From: Thereva unica | Taxonomy: Eukaryota; Arthropoda; Insecta; Diptera; Therevidae | Assembly: GCA_949987705.1 (NCBI GenBank) | Contig: OX465284.1 | Span: forward strand, 70,045,470 to 70,109,469 | Length of the DNA: 64,000 nucleotides | Direction: 5' to 3' | Shown here: one piece after another, positions 55,470 through 64,000 of the stretch | How positions within the stretch are numbered: position 1 is the first letter of the stretch | How the letters are laid out: every line of letters starts with the position of its first letter | The notes under the pieces: model-generated | Database searches by the model: none | The model's input: only the letters and a program-made list of their open reading frames with translations | What the model was told of the DNA's origin: nothing | Translations under genes and position numbers: made by a program

Positions 55470-56870
55470 AACCAGGTTATACACGATAGGCAATACGTCT
55501 TCAGACCTAAACGGTATACTGGCGATTTGCTTCGGTGTTTAACCGAGCGTATCAACCAAAGCATTCACAGCTTTGGCGAGTCTGGTCTGGTTGCTCTAGA
55601 TATATCAAAGGCTTTTGACAGAGTATGGCACCCAGCTCTGTTGAATAAACTCCAAGCTATTGGTATACACTTAGTTCTAAGGAACTGGATTAAGAGCTTT
55701 CTTTCAGGACGTTCAATCAAGGTAGTATTGGATGGCGTCGAATCCAACCCACATGTCATTTCGGCCGGAGTTACCCAGGGGTCAATTCTCTCACCCGCAC
55801 TTTTTCTAATCTTCATTAATGATCTGCTCTCAATCCCCTCCAACCCACTTCACTGCTTCGCTGATGACGGTACTCTGAATTTCTCTTACTCCTTCGACAA
55901 TATAAGACAAGCACGTGCCAGACCTTGTCTTTACCACCGTCAACTGATGTCGACCTCGATCAACCGGGATATCGAATCGATTCTTCATTGGGGCGAAATG
56001 AACCGCGTCGAATTCAACGACACAAAAACGAAGTACTGTCTGATCTCCAACAAAAATTGTACCGACCTTCCTCCTATCTCAGTGGATAAAGAGAATCTAA
56101 CGGCTGACTCAACTCTCAACATTCTAGGGGTAACTTTAACGGAGCATCTGCGATGGTACATATTTCAAATCGCCAAACAAGCCTCCCAATGCCTTGGATT
56201 TCTCAAGAGATGCAAGTTCCTCCTCCAGCCAGCCGCATTGACTGCAATATACAAATCCTACATTCGGCCGCGCCTCGAATACAACTCGCATATCTGGGCA
56301 AGCGCCCCAAAAACCACCTTGGCTTGTCTCGACAAGGTGCAAAATCGTGCCCTCAAACTCATTGATGATGGCCCCTTTCGCGCCTCCATAGACACCTTAA
56401 GCCACCGTAGGAATGTAGCAGCCCTCTCCATACTTTATCGCTATTACCATGGCGACCGTTCCACTGAAATTCAGGACCTCCTGCCTGCACGGCAACACTT
56501 TTCCCGTAACACAAGACTAGCCCGCTCGGCTCACCCTCATACCCTACAGCCCCCCCCCCCCGTTCACGCACAATACGATTTAGAAGTTAGTTTATGAATA
56601 GAACAACTCGACTGTCGAATAATCTCCCGCAGTCAGTATTTCCGAACTCGTACAACCCCTTAGAGTTCAAACGTAAGGTTCATCGTCGTTTTCTTCTACA
56701 CCCTCCAGACCCCCTCTAACCTTTCTTATTCTCCTCTATTCTTCAAACCAAGCTTACTACTAGACATTGCACCATGAACTGAACGACATGACGGACTGGT
56801 AGTACAAAGGGTTACACCTAAGCTTGGTTTTTTCATATAAAAAAACAAAGAAGAAGACCTATTCCATCTT
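55470..56870 (+). mobile_element. Jockey-superfamily LINE, 5'-truncated, plus strand
   Basis: Begins within the RT (QYVFRPKRYTGDL) immediately downstream of another LINE end and finishes with an A-rich tail near 56850. Its 3' untranslated end has a second copy at 26330-26466. Confidence 0.82.
55500..56720 (+). pseudogene. LINE reverse transcriptase, nearly intact, one frameshift
   Basis: The frame running to 56597 is open for more than 356 codons. Order: YVFRPKRYTGDLLRCLTERI, GLVALDISKAFDRVWHPALL (first catalytic aspartate), SAGVTQGSILSPALFLIFIN, LHCFADDGTLNFS (FADD at the YxDD site), EFNDTKTKYCLIS, STLNILGVTLTEHLRW, ASQCLGFLKRCKFLL, YKSYIRPRLEYNSHIWA and LDKVQNRALKLIDD. At 56550-56562 an unusually long C-run shifts the frame. 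In the next frame the usual tail RTTRLSNNLPQSVFPNS, YNPLEFKRKVHRRFLLHPPD continues to about 56720. The endonuclease is missing. The protein would have acted in target-primed reverse transcription. Confidence 0.85.
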
Positions 56871-59629
56871 TAAGTAAAGTAATTCGCTATGATCGCTCTA
56901 CTGAAGCTAAGATCGAATGGCTACCTCGACAGCCTATAATTGCACCCGTTAAGCCGAATTATAGTGCATGCCCGCAATAACCTCTAAATTGCAGCCTTCT
57001 TCCGTGAACATAGTTACGTGAGATTTTACTCTGTGTCTTCCCTAAGAAACCACTCAGTTTATTTTTATGGTACGTACCGGCAAGTCCAAATTAGTTTAGG
57101 GTTATCGAAGGCCTCTTTCTTATATGGCTACTCTTACTTGGGTCGCCTTTAAGTGGGTCGTAGTTCATCACGAAACCAGAACGAGATATTGCCTCGCCCG
57201 ATCCGATATCTTTTTTTTGATATTGGGTACAAAAGTATCACGGTCATTTGCTTGGCCTTTATACTGTACTACACCTCACGTATATTTGTGCTCCAGACCC
57301 TTGAACCTAGTGCCTGGTGTCGCTTACACTTGCTTGTTCAACCTTCCCGGGCTCTCCACCGCAGTTCGGAAGGAATTCACGGAATCAGGCTTTGGCAGGT
57401 CTTTAAGCACCCCAAATCCACCGACCCCGACCCTCTTGCCTTGCTCTTTAGTGAGTCCAGAAGCTTTAGGCAGAACCGTGGCGTTCTGGTTCTGCTTTTT
57501 GTCCCTGTAAGAGGGTAATTGCGAGTACCTACCGCCCCTCCCCTTCCCCGGTTAGTTAATTTTTTCCTTCTTCTGGAGTCCCCGCTCCGCTGGATGACGG
57601 AAATGTTCCCGCTGGATTTTATGGTAGCTGTTGCTGTCAATTTTCTGGCAGATCCAACGACTTTTGAGCAGAGCGTCGGTAGTCCAGGTCTTGGCTTTGG
57701 TCTGTAGGGAAGAAGTTCACGAAAACGGGGCTCGGGTGTGTTAATGCCATTTCGGCTCTCGTTGCCTTGGCCCTCTCCAGATTAATTTGTACACAAAAGC
57801 CCCATGAGTATGGTAGGAAGGGTAAGGTCCATTCTGACAGAACCTCCAAATCAGAATAAGGCATATAACTGGGTGCGCTCGGTGCCCAGAGAAGATCGTT
57901 AAACGACAGTGCAAATCTTACCCACTGCCATGCAGCGCTTGACTCATCCCTTGTAGGACAGTTTCTAGTGGCCACCACGATAACTAAAACAAAGAAAGGA
58001 GATCCTGACAATGAACGGACAATTTCACAGTATGCTTAAATTGTAATTCCGCCACCTTTAACTCTCCAGATAGAGTTGCCAAACGATACCGAAAGGAGGT
58101 TTCCCATTTGTTATAAAGTGAAGCGGCAACCGGAAGGTTAAAACAGGAACATGTCGTTATCTAAGGATACTTGGTGAAAAGCTCATAACTTTGATATTGG
58201 CATTTAATAGCCTCGGTTCCGTAGGCGACTGTGAACGTTAATGTAGTGATTAGTGTGCGCGAATTAAGAGATGTTGTTGCTAGTTTGAGTGACTTTTTGC
58301 TGAAAATGCGGATCCCAGATCCGATCGCTGCCACCAGAAATATGTGAACACTTTCAGTATGTGTCGGAAACTGTCCACAATCGATATTTGCCGGTATTTT
58401 TTTTTTTTTTTTTTGAATTGAGAACGTAAAGTAGACATGAACGCACTATCGCTTGTCCCGTGATCGCCTAGTTTTTTGTAGTGTTGGTGAAGTGACAATC
58501 AAATGATGCCACGCCACTTCCCAGATGCCGAACCATAGTCACTCCACTTCAAAATGCGCTATTACATTTGATCTTACAGGAATAAATAATTTCCCTTGCC
58601 ATTAGACCGCCACGCCACTGCCACGTCACTGCCGCACCACTTTATACTTATACTTCATATTTGTAGGGCAGACAGTCAAAATTTTGACCTAGTACTATAA
58701 TTATGCTCTTGCCACAATCTGTTGTAAATGTTTTAAAACTAAATTTATTACGTACTAAAAGTGCTGAAAGTTCAGTCCATCATCCTTAACCTTAAAATCT
58801 AAAAATATATCCAAGCATTTCTCAGCTTCATTCATGAGTTTTTACACCTGAAAACTACATATCGAATGCCCATAAAAACCAAAGCTGAATCACCGTTTTT
58901 TTCTCCACCACACAATCTTATTAAATCACTAAAAACCCCATTCAAATATCGATGATCAGTCCCCCCAAAATACTCAGGTAAATCATCGAAAAGCTCAATG
59001 GCCATAACTTAAGGCCACTGCACACATCACCTGTCCGCGCAGGTAAGAAACGCACCAAATCGAAAAAAGTTCTTGTTACCTTCGGATTCTTTTTCACATT
59101 TCTAGAATACGAAAATGCCGGCTTCGATAAGAACAATTAATTTGAACAACTGTAAACCCGATAATCGTACAATTAGACAACGTTTAGCATGCTAAGTTCG
59201 TAACGGTTACGGTCTGTATATATGCATGCATGCATAAGGCAGGTAAAAATTGAAGGTGCTACTTTAGATGTGGCGGGCTGAATGGGTGCGAGATATCCCA
59301 GGTGTGAAAAAGGTACGCAATCACCTGATGGTAACGAATTTAAGGAATTTTACGGTTTTTGATTTTGGAGAATTTTTTTTCTTATTTTTTTTATTTTTTT
59401 TTTCTTTTTTTTTGGAAAGTAATGTATTTTTAGTTCGCACAGTTTTGTTGGATGACAATGTTGCTCCAGTTTAAGCAGTAGTTTTGTTTGCATGTTTTTA
59501 AGTGCTTTGAGATGTGCGATGCTTGATTTGAGAAGAGATTTGAACTTTCTAAACGTGTACAATGTAAAAAGCGACTTCAAAGAGTTTCTAGGTGGTGCTT
59601 TAGTTTTTTGTATTAAAATACTTCTTTAC
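56871..59629. other. No recognisable gene; T-runs and short repeats
   Basis: Frames 57124-57510, 57153-57518 (plus) and 58011-57637 (minus) are 120-128 codons but overlap each other and have no motifs. A T-run lies at 58397-58416 and another T-rich tract at 59372-59412. A CCACGCCACT/GCCACGTCACT repeat cluster is at 58509-58645 and resembles 35672-35700. Confidence 0.3.
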
Positions 59630-60290
59630 TATTTATTTATTTATTTGTTTATTTATTTATTTATTCGACAAACAAGGCACATTTAAGCTATTGCTATACT
59701 TCTGGGGTAAGGCGTACGACATTTGCTACTATAAAAACTGGCATGAGATTTAAGCCTGTAGGTTTTGATAATCATTTTGAGATTGAGAGCAGGTCATTTA
59801 AAAATACAATAAATAGAATAGGTGACAGAATTGACCCCTGGGGTACACCGGCGGGTATTGTTTGGGGTTTGGATTTGACTCCGTCCAGTATTATCTAAAT
59901 TGAACGACCGGAAGGAAGCACTTAATCCAATTCTGTGGAACTAAGTCAATACCAATAGCTTTGAGTTGAGCCAACCGAACCGAGTTCCATACTCTAAGGA
60001 AAGACTTGGAGATATCTCAACCACCCATATCAGACTCACCAAATCGATGCAAACTTTGGTTGAGGTATTCGTAAGGCACACTAAAAGTTCGTCAGGGAAG
60101 CTTTTTTATCTAAAGAAGTACTGGTTTTGGAGAGAAGATAAGTACTTGCTTGCGCTGGTTGAAGGGGATATTGGAGACGCCTTTTTTGGTACGGGCTGAA
60201 CATATGCAAGTTTCCAAGAGCTTGGATAAACTTCGGAGAATAATGATAAGGCAAAAACTTTGGGCAGAGGTTTAGCCAAAGATGAGGTGT
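59630..60290 (-). pseudogene. Jockey-like LINE with (TAAA)n tail, internally deleted
   Basis: The 3' tail (TTTA repeats, 59630-59675) and the adjoining GCCTTGTTTGTCGAATAAAT match the LINE tail at 29.84-29.88 kb. Upstream, at 59845-59760, the minus strand reads PRGSILSPILFIVFLNDLLS, the RT motif before the palm. The sequence from the palm to the 3' end is deleted. Frames are broken. Confidence 0.65.
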
Positions 60291-60296
60291 ATTTAC

Positions 60297-61480
60297 TTAA
60301 GACAATAGAGGGTTTATTGTTAGTTCCACGAAGTTTGTAGGCATCGAGCTCCTTGAGTCATCTATATATCTTGAGTTCTGAAGAAGACCTAATCCATTGG
60401 AGTTGTGGAATATTTGGAAGCAGGGGGGGAACTTACAAGAGATAAAGGATCCCAACATAGGACACCCATACCCCAGGAAGGGGTAGACTAGAGAAATGTC
60501 AAATTCTTTAGCCCTTCTCCGCATTATAAAGCCAAGCAATTTATTCGCTTCGTCAAAATAAAAATAAGTGTTTTGTCTAGGATAAAGGAGTCTGCCCACA
60601 TAACCAAAACATACCATGACCTATGGGCGTATCAGGCACGGAAAAAAAACGCATGCCGTTCGCAATCCATTCAATAGCGTTCAGTATTGAAAATGCCATT
60701 TTCGACCGCTACGGTATTGGTCGGTAACGAAACGGTCTATTGGGCATGATATGATACGTTGGTGTGGGCAAACTCCTTAACACCTACATTGAAACTCGAC
60801 ATTAGTGTTGGGTAGGAAACGGGGCCTCTTTTTTCTTTTGAGCCAGTACAATGTCATGCTTCAAATGAGGCGAGGTGCTATTGTAATGCCAAAATGACAA
60901 AAACAATAATTTCGGGCTCAGTACAGTTTGCCATTATGTAAGGGATAAATGTACTGCCTCGTGTAAGTCCGGCTCAACTCTGCTTGACATAATTCAAAAG
61001 CTTGTCCTGTAACTTTGTGTTATTTATCCTAGAAAAGAAAATTGCTTGACATTCGCTTGTGTTAAGTTGTCATTTATTGTGGGTGCACGAGCATTGTACT
61101 GCATTGGGATTCGACTAAATAAAGAGACATCAGTATATGGCTTAATGACACTGGATATCTTGAAGTCGCTCGCTTAAGCTAAGTGCGAGATATTTTCTAA
61201 TTTTTTGGACAGTTCGAGAAATAGAAGAGGCCCAAGATGACTACCCTGAGGAACACCGGAAGTTATTTTGATTTTATTTGAAAGGAATGTTTGGAATCTG
61301 ATAACATATGTTCTTCTGCTGTTGTATGATTATGAATTCAAAGGCAGAGCATGATATACCAATTTTAAAAGTTGAGCAATTAAAATTTGATGAACTACTC
61401 TATCATAGTTCTTGCTAGAGCAAACCAATCAGACACACCAAAACAATGTGTGCTTTGGTTGAGAGCTTATTGACATTCTA
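60297..61480 (-). pseudogene. Jockey-like LINE RT remnant
   Basis: Minus strand: near 61255-61205, VPQGSHLGPLLF is followed by LELSKKLENIS. Near 60570-60510, EANKLLGFIMRRRAKEFDIS, the post-palm block shared with the copies at 30.5 and 48.5 kb. The catalytic YADD is not clearly preserved. Many stops. 5' boundary uncertain, about 61480. Confidence 0.65.
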
Positions 61481-61699
61481 GTTGGTTCAGTTTATCTAAG
61501 TGATGATTGTGAAGAGCTGCAATTGCTCGCAAGTTTTGTTTAATCAACAAATATGTGGCAGTTACACATAGGTCAAAGCATACTCATCGTCCATCGATGC
61601 TCCAAATACTATACAAATATTGTAGTTTTGTGGATAGTAGTAGGTCAATAATATTCTTCAACAAACCTGAAAGTTCAGATTAAATAAATTCCTCGGAAT

Positions 61700-62660
61700 T
61701 GTGTTTTTGTTTTTCGAAAAAATCATTCAATCTCCTTTTTTGTAAATGCACGAAACCAAAGCGCGTTACTCAATCGGATAAAACGCGCACCCATCAAAAG
61801 TAATCGATTTCAATTCATTTCGACAAAAAATCTTTACAAAAAAATTACCTAACAGTCACGATTTTCCCACCTGTACACAAAACAACAACAACACCATCGA
61901 CGACCCTGTGAATACCTGGGAAAAGGTTTTTCAATTCACCAATTTTTTGTGGATCAACCCCTCCAAGTCTCCGAAATCTTTAATCCGTAATCAATCAAAA
62001 TATTCAGCTGAAATGTCTCCGGTGTTGTGGTCTCGCTGACTCCGATTAGGAAGCACTGCGATGGCGGCTCAATTGGCTGCGATTAATCCGTTAATTAATT
62101 GTGTAATAATTAAAATTAACAGAAATTCAATTACATTCGAATCGGGGCCATTTTCAGTGCGATTAATTCATGATATTGCCGCTGTCGCTGCCGGTCATAA
62201 ATCTCGAAGTGTTCTCAACCAGAAAAGCTATTCTGTCCGGAAGATGGATTCCTTTCTGGGTGTGCGCCTCCTCGACAGGTAAAAATCAAATAAACTTTTC
62301 TCTCCGCATTTTTACCGGTGTTTTACCTGGATGTTCACCTGAATGATCCGGCCCCGGACAGTCCGTCGGCTGGCTGATCGGTTGAATGGCGGTCGGTCTC
62401 TTGTTCGAGGCGGCTGCGGCAGGTGGCGCGCGATATTTCTTTAATTTTCTCTCGGAAATTATTTGTGTGTTTGTTTGTTTACCGGCGTGTTATTTGATTA
62501 TCAGATTACGGTCGTGATTTCATTATTTGTTAGCTAACAGCGCGATGCTGATGACAACCCGGCGACATGAATTCCCCAGGGCCTGCGGAGCTTTCTATTT
62601 TTAGACTTTTTTAAACAGGTATTTATTAAGGTAATCCAGGTGAGGTGACCTTTTGTTGGG
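61700..62660. promoter_or_regulatory. Candidate host regulatory element, homeodomain and PHO-type sites
   Basis: This kilobase lacks transposon signatures. At 62078-62125 there are clustered TAAT cores (GATTAATCCGTTAATTAATT, GTAATAATTAAAATTAAC), including the Bicoid/Otd-type TAATCC. A further TAATCCG lies at about 61981 and GATTAATTCATGA at 62161. GCCGCCAT/GCCATTTT-type PHO/YY1 cores occur at 62060, 62147 and 62383. CACCTG/CAGGTR sites are at 61870, 62275, 62336, 62417 and 62637. The 73-codon frame at 62061-62282 looks fortuitous, although it ends near a GACAG|GTAAAA donor-like site. Function is inferred from motif density only. Confidence 0.35.
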
Positions 62661-63219
62661 TCGGAATTAATTTCCATCGCATGGTAAAGACGAGAGTTTA
62701 GCAAAAAAAGGTTCAGCTGATTAATGACTTTTCTTTATTCTATTAAATGTGTTAATTTTTGTCGAGGGATGCCTTTTCTTCTTTATTTTCGTTTTTGTTT
62801 TTTTATAATATGCGACTTTTATTGTTTAATTCCGGGAAAAAAGTTTTCGTGATTATTATGATACTTTTCAGGTGATGTAACCTGTATGAAAAACTGTTGA
62901 AGAAAAGATGTTTTATGGCAGTTTTTCGGGAAATGACTTTTATTTGAAAATTTTAGGCATTCATGTTAATTGCTGTATTTAACTTCCTGTGAAAATTGTG
63001 ATACTTTCGCACATTTTCACTACAGGAATTTTGAAGATGAAACTGGAAAGCTGTGTTTATCTACGAAACTAAAAGAATCTTTTCTGTTTATATAATTTTT
63101 TTAATGGTTTAGGTATAATTAAGACTAGGAATCGAACTTTGTATTATAACACACACATTTATAAGTTTAATTTACTAACTTGATTATTATATAATAGGGG
63201 CAGTTTCGGCGGATCGTGT
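62661..63219. other. No recognisable gene
   Basis: AT-rich; nothing recognised. Confidence 0.3.
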
Positions 63220-63580
63220 TGGGCCCCGGGTGGGCAGTCAGATAAACACCCCCCAAACTGCCATTTGGTTTTACTTGAAAGAGGGAGGAGGTAGGCTAAT
63301 TCATTTTGAATCGGAAGATGGACTGACCGTGTACAGAACAGTATATCGAGTTCCGCAAGGATCTACCCTGGGCTCCCTCCTGCCGATTACAATCTGCATA
63401 GATAGGTTGAAGCTACGCCTCCTCAAAGGATGTGCTCGTAGGACGACACCTCGATCAGAATGAACGATGTGATCTGCGAGATTATGACCTGAAAGGTGGT
63501 CTGACGCTTGTTGCCCTGCAAACAGAGAAAACCAGTATCCGAAAGAATCAAGATATGGGAGCAGATCATTCATTCACAGC
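63220..63580 (+). pseudogene. LINE RT fragment (R1-like, tentative)
   Basis: A plus frame reads TAIWFYLKEGGGRLI, then VYRTVYRVPQGSTLGSLLP, the G-V-P-Q-G-S-x-L-G-P-x-L motif before the RT palm. Downstream, in another frame, LRDYDLKGGLTLVALQTEKT resembles the 'G-L-x-L-A-x-x-K-T-E' block after the palm. The YADD itself falls in a damaged stretch. Clade assignment uncertain. Confidence 0.5.
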
Positions 63581-64000
63581 CACCCTTACTGAGCTGCCAT
63601 GTAACTTTGACACGCGATGCCTACGAAATAGACATTAGATTGATTTGGTCGCCGTTGCCGTTATCGCAGTGGTCCACAGATTCCTCCAAAGTACTCCTCA
63701 TCGCTGTAGAACTTTCTGCCTCTATTGTTGCCTCATTCTTCGTAAGAAATTTCCTATTAGTGGAGTCATTCCTGGCATACGACCATCCTTCTGTACAGGC
63801 AATTTTAACATGCTATGAATTGTTGAGCCGCTGATAAGCCGCGCTGCTACTCTCGTTAATGCACATAAGTTTACTGCATCCATAGCATCTATTGTTTCGA
63901 TTTCGCAGTAAGTTCAATTGGAACGCTTTTTCTACACCGGCTCCAACACAGTAAAGAATATTGTCAATCTTTCGTCATAACAGGATGTCTGAATTTAATT
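63581..64000. other. Unassigned window edge
   Basis: A 108-codon plus frame (63508-63834) overlaps the LINE fragment and may contain frameshifted downstream LINE sequence. No motif is clear enough to call. Confidence 0.25.

Noticed and set aside
57124..57518. Two overlapping ~120-codon plus-strand frames
   Set aside because: They overlap in different frames in a CT-rich patch and neither shows conserved motifs.
62061..62282. 73-codon ORF as a small protein
   Set aside because: The codons are made of TAAT-rich motif clusters and the sequence looks regulatory rather than coding.
1..64000. Bacterial or viral origin of the window
   Set aside because: Spliced transposase gene, LINEs, SINE, Helitron and MITEs indicate a metazoan nuclear genome; no operons, phage genes or rRNA were seen.

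Overview
This is eukaryotic, AT-rich, intron-era nuclear DNA, most likely from an insect. I cannot place the order with confidence. The mix of Transib, Penelope, Jockey/R1-like and RTE-like LINEs, Gypsy, Helitron, Tc1/mariner and many MITEs is typical of arthropods. There are no bacterial-style operons, and no host protein-coding gene can be named with confidence. The window reads as intergenic or deep intronic DNA filled by nested transposable elements of different ages.

Layout. 1-1.8 kb: minus-strand RTE/BovB-like LINE cut by the window edge. 4.5-5.2 kb: short Tc1/mariner-type element with TIRs. 5.4-8.0 kb: a complete but decayed Penelope-like element with inverted terminal repeats, hammerhead-ribozyme motifs, an in-frame B-box zinc finger, RT (YVDD) and a GIY-YIG nuclease. 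8.4-15 kb: MITE and small transposase relics. 15.1-16.4 kb: nested LINE pieces. 18.9-20.9 kb: a Tc1/mariner-type gene split by a TTTAA-flanked MITE that itself carries a palindromic MITE, then a non-autonomous Helitron with exact A|TC...CTAG|T junctions. 24-30.7 kb: LINE, Gypsy integrase and Tc1 relics. 33.8-34.9 kb: RTE-like LINE.

The main element is at 36,912-39,791: a structurally complete Transib transposon. It has 33-bp TIRs, a perfect 5-bp target duplication (CATGG) and an uninterrupted RAG1-type transposase of about 681 aa. All three DDE residues and the zinc ligands are recognisable, and a 19-nt first coding exon joins in frame across a 315-bp intron. It is the youngest-looking element and the only one here that could plausibly be autonomous.

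41.8-44.4 kb: an RNase-H-bearing LINE interrupted by DNA containing a 735-bp fold-back. 46.1-48.1 kb: Gypsy pol carrying a TAA-flanked MITE. 48.2-52.5 kb: Jockey-like LINE remnants, a TTAA-flanked element and another TAA MITE. 54.5-56.9 kb: a tRNA-derived SINE whose tail matches a LINE-type insertion at 15.1 kb, then two LINE 3' halves, one with a 356-codon ORF broken only at a C-run. 59.6-61.5 kb: further Jockey-like LINEs. 61.7-62.7 kb: a transposon-poor stretch dense in homeodomain-type and PHO/YY1-type motifs, the best candidate for host regulatory DNA.
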